From Clarkia xantiana subsp. parviflora (lineage: Eukaryota > Streptophyta > Magnoliopsida > Myrtales > Onagraceae), in the NCBI GenBank assembly GCA_036873135.1, contig JAPTYO010000008.1, forward strand, positions 28,794,761-28,858,760: a DNA stretch of 64,000 nucleotides, given 5' to 3'. A model generated the notes under the pieces. That model searched no databases, was not told the DNA's origin, and saw only the letters and a list, made by a program, of their open reading frames with translations. The position numbers were made by a program, and so were the translations under genes. This document shows, piece after piece, positions 45,145-57,390 of the stretch. Every line of letters starts with the position of its first letter. The first letter of the stretch is position 1.

Positions 45145-45745
45145 TGTTGGATTACGGGGACGTAATACTACGGAATGTTAAACGTGCACTAATAATTAAT
45201 CTAATTACGCAACAGAATAATGTACACATACCTCAATAGCTTTCCTGCCCAAGAACGTTGTGGAGGGAGCTCTGATCCTCCAGTCGGAACCCGTACAAGT
45301 TCTTCGTGAGAAGAAGTCCTACGCGGTATAAGCTCCACAGAAAAACCTCTGATCAATTCTTCAACGGGGACAGAACCTCGGACTGAATGCTTTGAAGCAA
45401 TTTGGCACACCAATGGTGATGTTATGGGGGGCCGGCCGAAACTCACTATAGAGAGAAAGAGATTTTTCTCAAATCACAACTTAGGGGGAGTTGTGATCAA
45501 GGTGTGTTTTGGGAGTGACCCCAAGACCTCCTTATATAGTGGGAGGAGGAGAAAATCCTCCTCCCTACTATTAGGGTTTTGGCCGAACTACTATGTGGGT
45601 GGGAGGCCAGATTTTTGGCCTCCCATGTCACATGAGAATTAGGTCTGGCCCAATTAGCCCTAATGTGATATTTACCTAATTATCTTAGGTAACCACATAT
45701 ATTAACGGGCTACCAATTACGGCGCCACGTCACCATATGCTAACA
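45145..45745 (-). repeat. 5' LTR of element E (601 bp)
   Basis: In plus orientation it runs from TGTTGGATTACGGGG to CATATGCTAACA. It shares ordered blocks with the LTR at 12985-13582, which confirms one copia family in both orientations. A TATA-like TATATAAGG lies on the minus strand near 45533-45541. Confidence 0.85.
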
Positions 45746-46094
45746 ATAAGTCTGTAGATAACTGAATTATGTAAATATCATTTTTTATAGATAAAATAAA
45801 TAGGCTGGTAGTGACGTAACATTATGTACATAATATTTCAACGTAACCCTACCGACAACCTAATAGTAAAGAGGACTCAATTCTATACACATTCTTACAA
45901 ATAAAATTGAATTTTGACTTCCAATAGTTAACCATACGCTCCCAAGTCATAATTAAATATTATCTATCTACTATTTTATTAAGTGGATAATTGCATGGTT
46001 AACTAATACCGCTACCGTATATAGGGTGCTTCATTACAAAGGGTGGTCCAAAGTGGAGTAAGCCTATTCCTGATAAGGGCGTTCTTAATTCTTA

Positions 46095-46470
46095 GGGTTG
46101 ATTAGCAATTCTATCTAAATTTAACATCAATGTACAAATTGTTAGTCAGACTTTTATTTTTAATAAATTGCTAGCTGAACTTTCGATATTGTGCAATACG
46201 CTAGCTCCGTTTATTTTTCTGTTAGTTTTGGACGGAAAATACTTTAAAAAATTGCTAAAAACACCCTAAAATTTTATTATAATAATATAATGATGTGATA
46301 TTTATATAAAATCAACTTTTCAAATAATATATGTTAAGAAATATATATATATAAGAAAAAATGTCGCTTAAAAATACAAAAAAAAAAATTTATTATAATA
46401 TTTTTAAAAAAAAAGACAGTCCTAAAAAATACTTAATTTTAATATGTGAACTTTGAAGTTGTATATTTAA

Positions 46471-46521
<51 letters not shown>

Positions 46522-46784
46522 ATAATATATGTTATTCTAAAAAATTATTCGAGATTTATATTTGCTTTTATATAAAAGTTGAGATTATTTTAGAATCATA
46601 ATAGAATTTTAGAGTAATTTTAGTAATTAAAAAAAAATATTCGTTCGATAATTAACGTAAAAAATGACAAAACAAGGAAATTGCACATTAGAAAAAGTTC
46701 AGCTAGTAATTTGCGACAAAAATAAGTTTGAATAGTAAGTTGCACTTTCACATAAAATCTTGCTAGCAATTTGGTAATTAACCC
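46095..46784. mobile_element. Mutator-like MITE with 9-bp target duplication
   Basis: The left end is GGGTTGATTAGCAATTC. The right end, reverse-complemented, is GGGTTAATTACCAAATTGCTAGC. The flanks TAATTCTTA (46086-46094) and AAATTCTTA (46785-46793) match at 8 of 9 bases, and a 9-bp duplication is the Mutator signature. The 690-bp body is AT-rich, with a (TA)n run at 46471-46516 and no gene. Confidence 0.7.
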
Positions 46785-46822
46785 AAATTCTTATCTATAT
46801 CTACTATCTATTATATCTATTA

Positions 46823-46852
46823 CTAGCCACTAACCCCGCGCACCACGCGGGG
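46823..46852 (-). mobile_element. Helitron 3' terminus, minus strand
   Basis: On the minus strand a 7-bp stem hairpin (CCCCGCG / CGCGGGG, loop TGGTG, 46852-46834) is followed by GTTAGTGG and CTAG (46826-46823), then T. A GC hairpin about 10 nt before a terminal CTAG, with insertion before T, is the plant Helitron 3' signature. The body must extend to higher coordinates. I could not place its 5' TC end. Confidence 0.72.
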
Positions 46853-49800
46853 GAATTTTTTTAGATAAAAATATATTTTAAAAAATTCAAATTATCTTAA
46901 TTGATTTAATATGCAACTATTGAAACATTTATTTTAATATTTTAATTTATTTTATAGAAAACAAATTATTAATAATGCATTAATTTAATTAAATTATTTA
47001 ATACTAATTATTATTTTAAATATTTCATTAGTAGGATAATCCACTATATATCATTTTAATAAGACATATATATAACTAATATAATCTAACACTTGCAATT
47101 TTAATATCTAGTTATTTTTGTTTGTTGATATCTATTGATTAATTTTAAGTTTTTTCTTATTTAAATTATTTAATATGCATCTATTAGTTATTTAACATAT
47201 TTCATATTAGAGAAAAACTTAAGTATAGTATTAATTTAATTAAAAAATTATGAACTTAAATTCAAGGTTATAAAGATTATAATATACACACATATTGACT
47301 AAGTTAGAATTACATTATAAAATTAACTAAACTCATTGTTATTTAAGATATATAGATATATTCTAGTTGTTTTCTATCTATATTTTATCTATATGTAAAA
47401 AAAATTATGTACCTTTATTTAATTTATTTTATTTGTCTAGATCTTATAAATTTTAAAGGATTGGAGTTGTTTTCTATAAATTTCACCCTAAAAAGCGTAT
47501 ATTTTTTCTTTATTTTCTATCTCAAATCACGTGTCTTTCTTCCAAGGTCAAACAAATAACAAAATAATTAATAATCATATCACACCATCTATGTAATAGG
47601 TAAATACATGTGTAAGAAAACAAAACAAAGTTAACTTTAGTGTTAGAAAAAAGTAAAATCGTTAAAATTAAATTTTAGGAATAAAAATAATTTGAAGATT
47701 TTCATAGAAATGATATTGATTTTTTTTTAAGAACTTTATTTCATTATTGCTAATATATATCACTAAATAGATATTTATTAAGCTAAATTAAATAGGAATG
47801 TTTATACTTTTCTGTATAAATAAATATATTATATATTTTAATCTATACATGTTAGTGGAGAGGTTAGAAAATATATAAATATGAATTATTTATCAACTAC
47901 GGCATGAGGCTAATTATTTGATTCTTTATTTAACGTAAAGAATAAAATAAGGATTATTTTTCTTCTAAATTTGCAGAAGCTCATATAAATTATATATAAA
48001 CATAGAAACTATATATATACATATAGAAAATATCTAAGAGCTACTTATTTCCAAATAATGTTTTTACTTTATTTTTCTTATATTTCTTATTATACCTAAT
48101 TTAGTTTTATTTATATATTATATATGATATAATATACGTACTTTATTTTGTTTGGCTCCTAGTATACTAAACTGAATTAGTCTTTGATACACATAAAAAG
48201 ACCCCACATTGCGGAAACATGTTAAGTTTCTGTTCAATTTGACCGAAATTAAAACAGAGGTAACAACTTGCTTGAAAATTGAAAGTTCTGATAACCAATT
48301 TTAAAAAATTAAATTTCAGTAGCGATTTGTAAATTAGTAATAATTTTGGTAGAAATTTATTTATTAACTTCAGATAAAATAAACAAAGATGACAGCTTGG
48401 AGTGTTGATCTATTGATATTTTTTTAATTAATTAATTAATGGCTTGTGTACGCCATATTGGTCAAATCAGCCTTGCAATTAGGTTAATCACAGTTCAATT
48501 AGATTCCAAGCAACTGAACATAAGAATCGACTCAAAAAATTTCAAAACTTCATAATATTAAAGATGACATTTAATATGATTATAGATGATACGTGTAGTA
48601 GCAATCAGTAATTTTAATAAAAAATAATTATAATTTTTTTGCATGAAATATATATTATTTAAATATATAATACCGGTTGTGAAAAATCTAAAACTCAAAC
48701 TAAAAAAATCCAATAATGATATGTGTAAAAAAATAGTTACAATAGAAAAAATAATAAAAACTTAACAAAAGAAGAGAGAATATACATACCTTAATATATT
48801 GAGTGAACCGTACATTGGAGAAAATAATAATTATTATGATTATTATTACAAAAAATGAATCAATTAGTATAAAAAAACATCGTTAACAAAAGAAGAGAGA
48901 ATATACAACCTTCATATACCGAGTGAATCAGTGAACCAAAACTCTTAAAGAAAAGAAAATAATTATAATTATTAAAAAAAAAATTAATCAATTAGTATAA
49001 TTTTGGACAAAGAATTTACTATCATCATATAATAAAGTAAATAAGAGATGGAAGGAAGAAGCAAACTTTAATATATATGCATACCTTCATATACCGAGTG
49101 GACCGAACATTCCTAGAGAAAATAAAATAATTAAGATTATAATTTAAAAAAAAATGAATGAATTACTATAATTCTTAACAAAAAATTTACTATCATCGTA
49201 AAGACTTCTGATCCACTTAATTATATAAAATTATGAATACACTTATATTATTTCAAACTTTAAATATGATTTACTTACTTTCCAGCTTGTACATAAATAA
49301 TGATTCGTCAGCTACTATATTTTGGCGCCTTCTTAATTACATCTGCTATAGCTTCACATTTGGGTGTAAGCATTTATATTGGGTGCCGCTATATATAATA
49401 CTTATTGGGTGTTATATATATAGATGTATATATTCAAAACCCTAGTATCTATACATTTTTAGGTTATTTTATTTATAAATAATATATTTTAATAGTTTTT
49501 ATATGTAATTTAATTCATATCTCTTATTTAATTGTGAATTTATTTTATATTGTATTTGTATAATTTTTCTATTATTTGCTACATTTGCTAACGTAGATTA
49601 AATATAATATTATTATATACATATTATGTTACCTAAGTATACTATTAGTGTGGTAGATTTTCTTAGTTATCTAAGATTGAACAAATTAAAGAATAAGTTT
49701 ATAATAAGTTTATAAGTAGAACTGGCGTTAACTATAAGAAAACGTTGTATTGAAACTATCGAATCCTCAACCAATCATGTCTTCTTTTATTCAGCTAAAT

Positions 49801-50351
49801 GTGCATCCATATATGCATGAAAGCATGTTTCATATTTAAAAATAAATATAGTTAAGTATAAATGCAAAAACAATTATCTTGTGCATATACATAAAATATA
49901 ATTAGTACTTACCATCTCATCCAATAATAGCATGTTGACATTCAATAACTCATCTGTCTTAAGCTTGATATTATCCAAAACACGAATTACACGAACTCGA
50001 ATCACATATTGAAAAAAAACCAAGTTGTAAATCACCCATGAAAGAAATAACCATTTCCATTAGAAGATAATCTACCTACAATAAGTTTCAAAATCGAAAT
50101 AAATAAGTCAGAAGCATAAATTATTATAAGATAGTTAAATACAATTCTATATACATTCCCCACGAAAAAAATGAATGTTAAATAAGCTTGTGAATTTTGC
50201 TGACTCACGGCTGATGTATCTTCATGTTGATGCACTTTCGGCCTAGAATTTGCCACACCATAATCGAAGAAGACACACATAATATATATAATAGCTAGGT
50301 CATAGGTTTCCATATGATAAAAGAAAGACATGCTTACCGTATATACATGTA
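46853..50351. other. AT-rich DNA, probably non-autonomous Helitron body
   Basis: No Rep/helicase or other gene is visible. A phrase like CATACCTTCATATACCGAGTGAAC recurs near 48788, 48908 and 49085 with flanking AAAATGAATCAATTAGTATAA, forming about three diverged repeats. A 70-codon frame at 49233-49445 is AT-driven and I do not call it. Element F inserted at its right side, with TATAT duplication at 50352-50356. Confidence 0.5.
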
Positions 50352-50356
50352 TATAT

Positions 50357-51201
50357 TGTTGCGTCCGGGACGAATGAGGTCACGAGGACGCGTCTGTGGT
50401 TGTGCGGGTGTGACCCTTCCGACGGAGGTTGTGATCCGGCAAGGTTGTGACCCGGCAAGTTTGTGACCCGGCAAGGTTGTGACCCGGCAAGGTTGTGACT
50501 CGGCGAGGTTGTGACCCGGCAAGGTTGTGACCCGGCGGTTCTGTGTCTCGGGTGTCGGATCCTGCGCAAAGGACCAATGCTAGCACGGAGAGGGGGGGGG
50601 GGGGGTGGTGCTAGCGGAGCCCTCTCCGATGCCTAAGTTACTATAGTGGCAAAAGGGTAATTTCTAGAGAGAGAGAATTCTAGAGAGAAGTCAGAGCTCA
50701 AAATACCAAAGTTGGGCAAATGAGAGAGTGCGTGAAAATGGGTGGCCAAGGTCTCCTATTTATAGGCTTCCTTGAGACCGGACCCGGTTTTATAGCGGTT
50801 TGACGACGGTCCAAGGAAACAAGCGGGAACCGTTGTCCATATTGGTAATGCATGAACTTGACTTCTCTACACGTAACGGCGATCGCGGACACGGTAATCG
50901 CGGATACGGCAATCGCGCAATACCCGTGGGGGAACCCGGACCTCGTCGAAATTGGGCAATTCGGCGAGGTCCGGATTGCCGTGCGATCCGGACCTCCGGA
51001 TTGCGCAATCCGGAGGTCCGGATTGCTTGCAACCCGGACGTCCGGGTTGCTGCAACCCGGATGTCCGGTCCGGTCACGCGTAAATGCGTTTCCGGACCGT
51101 TTTGACCATTGGGAGACGTTTTTTGAGACGAGATGTAATTTTTGACGTGTTTGCGAGGCCCGAAGCGTAAATACGAACCCGAATTGGACATTTATCCATC
51201 A
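50357..51201 (-). repeat. 3' LTR of element F (845 bp)
   Basis: In plus orientation it runs from TGTTGCGTCCGGG to TTATCCATCA. It contains a 16-bp minisatellite, GGCAAGGTTGTGACCC, about seven times (50430-50540), a G-run at 50588-50602, a TATA box on the minus strand (CCTATAAATAGG near 50757-50766) and, near 51000-51060, nested palindromes absent from the other LTR. Confidence 0.95.
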
Positions 51202-51839
51202 CTTGCCCCCGAGTCAAGTAACGGTTTAGAACCTTTCTTGACTCTATTTTAAGTTAGGATATTTGTCCAATTTGAGTCGGACGCTAACCTTTCGATTTTG
51301 ATCGTTGGTCGGGTGTAGGTATCTTGATTCCGTCCGTCGCTTGACTTTCCGGCCGAACGACTTTATTTCCTGTCACTATGGTTAGTGTGATGGGAAATAT
51401 ATATGTGACGTGCAAGCATGGTTATTGTCGGAGACACGAGCGATTGGAAATGCATTTATGCGAGCATGCGTCTATCGATATGTATGCATGAATAAAGGAC
51501 GTGGCAAGATCGTAATTACGTAGTACAAGAAAATAGAAATCGTATGTTTCTAAAATGACTAAGTGATTACCGAATCTTGGATCATGCGATTGCCACATAC
51601 GCACATAATGATTGGCTTGACACGTGCGATGATGCTGATGCGCGCGTTGATGTTAATGGTTGAGCGTCAGGTATAGACTGTTGGTTATTTCCTGCAAGTA
51701 TGCTAAAACACTTAGAAAATATTAAGCGATATCTAATGTTTGTTACCATAGATGTCGCCGTATGAGCTTTGACGATGGGCGTCGTCGGTAGGCTTAGGGG
51801 GCATAGCTACTCGTTGTATGCGTTTCATCTTTGTTGACG

Positions 51840-52560
51840 TGCATGTGCGTACGTGAAAATACTTAGAAAATATTCTCCCCTCGTCGACATGTATGTACGT
51901 ACATGGAAACACTTAGAAAATATTTTCTCTTCGTTGACATGCCCCCTTGTCGACATGTATGTACGTACATGGAAATACTTAGAAAATATTTTCTCCTCGT
52001 CGACATGCAACCTTGTCGACATGTATGTACGTACATGGAAATACTTAGAAAATATTTTCTCCTCGTCGACATGCCACCTTGTCGACATGTATGTACGTAT
52101 ATGGAAATACTTAGAAAATATTTTCTCCTCGTCGACATGCAACCCTGTCGACATGTATGTACGTACATGGAAATACGTAGAAAATATTTTCTCCTCGTCG
52201 ACATGCAACCCTGTCGACATGTATGTACGTACATGGAAATACTTAGAAAATATTTTCTCCTCGTCGACATGCAACCCTGTCGACATGTATGTACGTACAT
52301 GGAAATACTTAGAAAATATTTTCTCCTCGTCGACATGCAACCCTGTCGACATGTATGTACGTACATGGAAATACTTAGGAAATATTTTCTCCTCGTCGAC
52401 ATGCAACCCTGTCGACATGTATGTACGTACATGGAAATACTTAGGAAATATTTTCTCCTCGTCGACATGCAACCCTGTCGACATGTATGTACGTACATGG
52501 AAATACTTAGAAAATATTTTCTCCTCGTCGACATGCAACCCTGTCGACATGTATGTTGAA
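51840..52560 (-). repeat. 66-bp tandem array in element F, about 10 units
   Basis: CGACATGTATGTACGTACAT recurs every 66 bp (for example 51885, 51951, 52017). Each unit contains three palindromes: ATGTACGTACAT, AGAAAATATTTTCT and GTCGAC. Because 66 is divisible by three, frames stay open on both strands for ~700 bp; I regard those frames as by-products. Confidence 0.97.
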
Positions 52561-53463
52561 GAGGTTGCCCCCCCTTGTGCGATGTTTGTTACTTGCTGCA
52601 TGGAGACTTAATAAGTCTTGTAAGTTTGTGGTTATTTTCACACGGAGAGTCTGTCGCATAAGTGCTTGAATAAGTATTGGTGTGCGCTTGCGCACTGACT
52701 GTATTGTTGATAGCACTTTCCAAGATATTAGATCTTGTTGATTTTCCCCGTTATTGCCAGCTGCAGTTTCTGTTCTTGGCATAATTCTCGAAAGATCCGA
52801 CGCAGGGGCGTGTTCCTCGAGCGATTCTTGGTTCTTTATGCTGAGCATGACCGTGCTAACTCTTTCTTCTTTCTTGTGATAAGAGAAATAGAGTTAAGGG
52901 TTGTGTAGTGGCGTCTTCTGCCCCCCGGTCGAGGGACCGGCCCAAGGAGGAGCGTTACTCCTACTGAGGTAAGTGTTTGTTGATAATTCTTTGTTCATGC
53001 TTTTGCTTGCATGACATTTCGTCACCTGGACATTGTTAAGTACTGTGATTGCCCCTCTTGGCTAGACTCCAAGGCATGGCATGTGTAGAGCATAGGATGT
53101 TGCGACCTGCGCATTATAGATTTTGCTTGGAGAAAACGGCGGCCACTTCTGCTTGTCCCGCCGAGTCTTGTTAGAGATGATGGCATTTTTCAATCTGTGC
53201 CATCTTTTGGATATGTTGAACTCATTTCTGAGTCTGTTTGCCCCCCGGCTTCTATGCTTGAAGACTTTTTGTAGTTCTTCCTCACTTGTTGCTTCCGACT
53301 TGTTCGCTTTGAACTACGTCGTTTGAACTGTGTTTATTGAATGCTGATGACTAGTAACGTAGACATAGTCCCTGCAGTCGTGACTGATAGCCACTTCCTG
53401 ATTAATAAGTTGAGATGTTCTCCTGATTGCCTGCCTGATGCATTATGCATATTGTCCTTCTTT
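52561..53463. other. Non-coding part of element F's 3' region
   Basis: No gene is supported on either strand. Short frames occur but none has recognisable content. GGTCGAGGGACCGG (52927-52940) is a small inverted repeat. Confidence 0.5.
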
Positions 53464-53855
53464 CCTGACAGCGTGTATCAACCCGCGTTGGGGAAGCATA
53501 CATAAAAACATCATTTGAGAGATGTTATCTTGACAAAGCAAGATATTAGTTTATACCGTCTCTTAGTTCCACTCTAAGGCGACTTTGTACAAGACTCGAC
53601 TTGTAAGTTTTATGAGTTTTATACAGGGTACGCACCTGACAGCGTGTATCAACCCGCGTTGGGGAAGCATACATAAAAACATCATTTGAGAGATGTTATC
53701 TTGACAAAGCAAGATATTAGTTTATACCGTCTCTTAGTTCCACTCTAAGGCGACGTTGTACAAGACTCGACTTGTAAGTTTTATGAGTTTTATACAGGGT
53801 ACGCACCTGACAGCGTGTATCAACCCGCGTTGGGGAAGCATATATAAAAACATTT
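53464..53855 (-). repeat. 171-bp tandem repeat in element F, 2.3 units
   Basis: CCTGACAGCGTGTATCAACC starts units at 53464, 53635 and 53806, all 171 bp apart. The first two units are almost identical and the third is partial, ending near 53855 in a run of TTTGATAAAATATTTG-like words that continues to about 54030. Confidence 0.95.
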
Positions 53856-54199
53856 AAGTTTTTGAAGAAGCATTTTGTGAAACTTAAAATGCTTGTTGAT
53901 AAAATATTTGAGAAAACATTTTGGCATTGAATGTGATACATCCAAAAAACCATGTTGATGAAACATTTGATACATAAAATTTTTGATAAAATTTTTGGCA
54001 AAATTTTTGGTAAAATGTTTGAAAAAATATTTGTGATACATGATTCCTGCGTCCAGGGACCATGTAACACTTTTTTGAGAATATGAATTGTGATGCATGC
54101 TTTCTGCGTCCAGGAACCATGCAACACGGTTTGAAAACCTATAGTACGGAATTGTCGTCTTTGTCAGAGGACTTTTGCCGTATAAATCGAATTCTGGCC

Positions 54200-54590
54200 A
54201 GGAATTCGTAGTGTCGTCTAGATAGAGGACACTGAAGAATGAACCCTTAATTGGAGTCCGGAGTGCCGTCTAAACAGAGGACACCCATTTCAAAGAATGA
54301 ACCCTTATTCGGTGTCCGGAGTGCCGTCTAAACAGAGGACGCCCATTTCAAAGAATGAACCCTTATTCGGTGTCCGGAGTGCCGTCTAAACAGAGGACAC
54401 CCATTTCAAAGAATGAACCCTTATTCGGTGTCCGGAGTGCCGTCTAAACAGAGGACACCCATTTCAAAGAATGAACCCTTACTCGGTGTCCGGAGTGCCG
54501 TCTAAACAGAGGACACCCATTTCAAAGAATGAACCCTTATTCGGTGTCCGGAGTGTCGTCTAAACAGAGGACACCTATAACTTAAGGGGT
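54200..54590 (-). repeat. 58-bp tandem array in element F, about 6 units
   Basis: GGTGTCCGGAGTGCCGTC recurs at 54311, 54369, 54427, 54485 and 54543, always 58 bp apart, with TAAACAGAGGACACCC and AAAGAATGAACCCTTA between. A diverged unit precedes it at about 54255. Confidence 0.97.
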
Positions 54591-54679
54591 GATCAGCCCT
54601 GTATGCCCATCCTGTTCTGGATCCAGGGAATGGCTTATGAACATGAAGATTTGCCACTCAACATGCTATTTTTATAGTA

Positions 54680-54885
54680 GGCCTTGGCGTTATTCCAAGG
54701 TATTGCTTGTATCTGTCGTCTTGAACAGTCTTCGTTTTAATAATAGGTCTTGGTGTTAATCCGAGACATTGCTTGTAGTTGACGTCCTGAATAGTCGTCG
54801 TTTTAACAATAGGTCTTGGTGTTAATCCGAGACATTGCCTGTAGTTGACGCCCTGAATAGTCGTCGCTTTGATGATAGATCCGCA
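54680..54885 (-). repeat. Second 66-bp array in element F, 3 units
   Basis: GGTGTTAATCCGAGACATTG occurs at 54752 and 54818, with a diverged copy at 54684; the period is 66 bp. The unit is unrelated to the 66-bp array at 51840. The stretch from here to 55600 has no gene I can support. Confidence 0.9.
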
Positions 54886-55599
54886 GGTTGTCATTGCGGT
54901 ATATAAGTTGATTGTGCACATAGCTTGATAGCTTTGTGTTGTCAGTATCTTCTAGAGATAGACGCCTATATTATGAATGGAGAAATAAACCCCTTGTTGG
55001 TGTAGAAGACAAATGTGTTGGTGTTGTGTACCATAAATCCCTTCTTGCATACAATGCTTAGCTTGTATTGTTGAAGTAGATTTTTGTGCATAGGTTACTA
55101 CTTGGCATAATTCCTGAGTAGTAATCGTAGTGTAACATGTACCTACGAGTAGGGTTGCTTTTGTTAGATAGCCGTAATTTTTATAAATTTGCAAAAGTAT
55201 GAAGTCATGAAATTTTCTTTTTAGTCATGCATATAATAAATGAAGTAAAGAAATTTGATATGGGGATTTCTTGTTTGTGTAGGGAACTTCCCTGTTTCTG
55301 ATTCCATGATGACGCCTTGATGTAGTCGTTAATATGAGTAGGTTGTTGTTGATAAGCGTTGTCACAACGCGTAATAGATTTTGCTTGCACATGGCATAGT
55401 TTCTTGGATTATTGAAGTAGATAATATGCGCGTAGTTTTGTTGCTTCGCGTTTAATCCAAAAGACAGCGTGCAAGAGATAAGTATGTACCTACAAACGTA
55501 GATTGACTTTATTAGATACTTGCGTGTATTTACATTGATTATACTAGAAGTAGTAGGAATGCGCAAAGTAATCTAGAAGAGAGTTGTTTCTCCCGTTTC

Positions 55600-57390
55600 G
55601 TCATGGCTGGTTTGATGATGATGTTGCGTAGTTGGTTGCACCAAATCGCCTTAGTGCACCTAGCCTGACGCATTCTTTGATTTCCCAATTTAATGGTGGA
55701 CACATGTTTGTGTTGTGCCCCCAAGTTTTATGGTACTTGCACCATTCTCTGATGTCGCTGCCCAAGAAAGAGTCTCCGAGGCAAGCGGACTTGGGAGCTT
55801 GTTTTCCAGCAGGTTGACGTAAATGTCTTCGGCCACCGTATTTAGCGGTGTGAAGATGTTGTTGATACCAAAGCTTGTGTCTTCCTGGTTGTTCGTTTCT
55901 GCTCGAACACCTTTGTCCCAACTGAGGGGTGTGTCCCTCCTCAGTTCTTGCTCGCAAAAGATTGCTGTCTCAAGCTTTTCTTTTAGATCCGCCATGGTCT
56001 TTGTTGTTTGCCATCCATGAGTTCGTCCAAAGAGAAGGAAAGATCTGGCGTTCATATTTGCATAGAACACGCTTATCACTTCTTCTCTTGTTGCCTTCGC
56101 GTTTGAGGCGTTGGAGGCGAACTTGATGAAGTATTCCGATATTGGCTCGTCTTCCCCCTGCTGAACGAGCCAAATCTGTTGCCATGGTGATAACCGGATA
56201 CTTTCTTGCGGTTTCCAGATTGTAATGGCTTGTTCCATTGGTTGCTTCTTTCTTTCACCAACCACTTTCTGCCTCTTGAAGGAATTTACCATGGCCACAT
56301 GGTATTGGTGCTTTGCTCTCAAGGCATTGACGTAACAACGCCTTGCTGTTATCTGATCACCCAGCACTTCTCCAATCCCATGCTCTGTCGGGAACTTCAT
56401 CTTTTGGTGGACGGTGGAGGGCACGATCACATAAGGATTGATTGTTGTTCGTCCCAAGATTCCGTTGTAGGCTCCAAGGGATTCTACAACTACAAAAGTG
56501 ACGTTGATATGCAATGCTTTCCATCCCTGGCCAAGGATGACCGGAAGTGTGATTGTGCCCAAGGGTTGTGTAGCTGCTCCTGCGAAGCTCACCAATGAGA
56601 AGGTTCCTGGGGACAAGTCCCTGACAGATTTTCCTAGTTGCTCCAGGACTCTGATGTGTAGAATGTCAGCAGAACTTCCACCATCCACAAGAATTCTTTT
56701 CACATCGTACCCGTCAATGTCCATGGTAATGACTAAAGCATCATCGTGGGGATAAACGATATGCTTCAAGTCTTCCCTGGAGAATTGGATGACTGCGTCT
56801 TCTTGCTCGGGTTGCTTGCGCTTTCCGTATTTTGGCAGTGTTGCTGCTTGGGATGCATAAATGTCCCGAGCATTGGATATGTGTCCTCCGGCGGCAGGCC
56901 CTCCATGTATGACATTGATTACCCCTCGCTTGGCTGGCGGAGGGTTGTCATGGACTTTCTCTTTTCCCTTGTTCGTTCTTTTTGACGACTCTGGCTGAGT
57001 CTTTCTTGAGGGGCTGTTGCCTTGGTCCACAAATTGCTTTAACTCACCCTTGAGGATGAAGTTGTTGATTCGGAAGCGTAGACTGATGCAGCTATCGGTC
57101 TCGTGGCCGAAAACTTCGTGGTTTTCACACCACTTGTCTTTGTCGCTTCCCATTTGGCCTTTCCTAAAGTTGTTGGGTTCCTTCCACATATTTGCGTTTT
57201 TCATTTCTCTCAAAATCACCGACAGCGGGGCGTTCAGAGGGATGCAGTCGGCGAGATTTACTTCTTTAGGCTTCTGAAAATCCCCTTGGAAAGGTCTTTT
57301 TGGCTGAGGCTGCCAATGTTTTCCTTGTTGGCTGCCTGGGTGTGGCTTTGGATTGTCCTTTGCCTTAGCTGCAGCAATTTTTGCCTTGTT
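55600..57390 (-). pseudogene. Element F: knuckle, protease and a second gag-like block
   Basis: This continues the gag frame after the TAG. WCENHEVFGHETDSC (near 57129) is a C-x2-H-x5-H-x4-C motif, followed by basic sequence and VINVIHGGPAAGG. The protease has RILVDGGSSADIL (near 56690) and continues to the RRCYVNAL block as in elements A and B. Where RT should follow, the frame instead encodes gag-like sequence (56157-55929: EDEPISEYFIKFASNASNAK, later MADLKEKLETAI), parallel to the first gag. In another frame at 55741-55700 a second knuckle, WCKYHKTWGHNTNMC, follows. A frameshift or intron near 55790 would join them. RT and integrase are absent. Confidence 0.78.

Larger units (their letters stand above)
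39350..45745 (-). mobile_element. Element E: decayed Ty1/copia retrotransposon with 5' LTR
   Basis: On the minus strand the order is 5' LTR (45745-45145), initiator-Met-like primer-binding site, ~2.1-kb leader, gag (42989-42116), then hinge and RT (40860-39358). Protease and most of integrase are missing between 42116 and 40860. No 3' LTR was found near 39350, so that end is truncated or replaced. Confidence 0.85.

Noticed and set aside
50300..50590. Frame encoding repeated PGHNLAGSQ-like text in the element F LTR, continuous with gag in the other LTR
   Set aside because: It is translation of the 16-bp LTR minisatellite. The upstream frame has no ATG, and gag has a good ATG at 58722.
51825..52611. 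Long open frames (220-258 codons) on both strands that look like a repeat protein
   Set aside because: They arise because the 66-bp tandem unit is a multiple of three and lacks stops. Both strands and several frames are equally open and no start or family is recognisable.
51840..54890. CRISPR-like regular repeats
   Set aside because: These are head-to-tail tandem repeats with no unique spacers, in a plant retrotransposon, and no cas genes exist.
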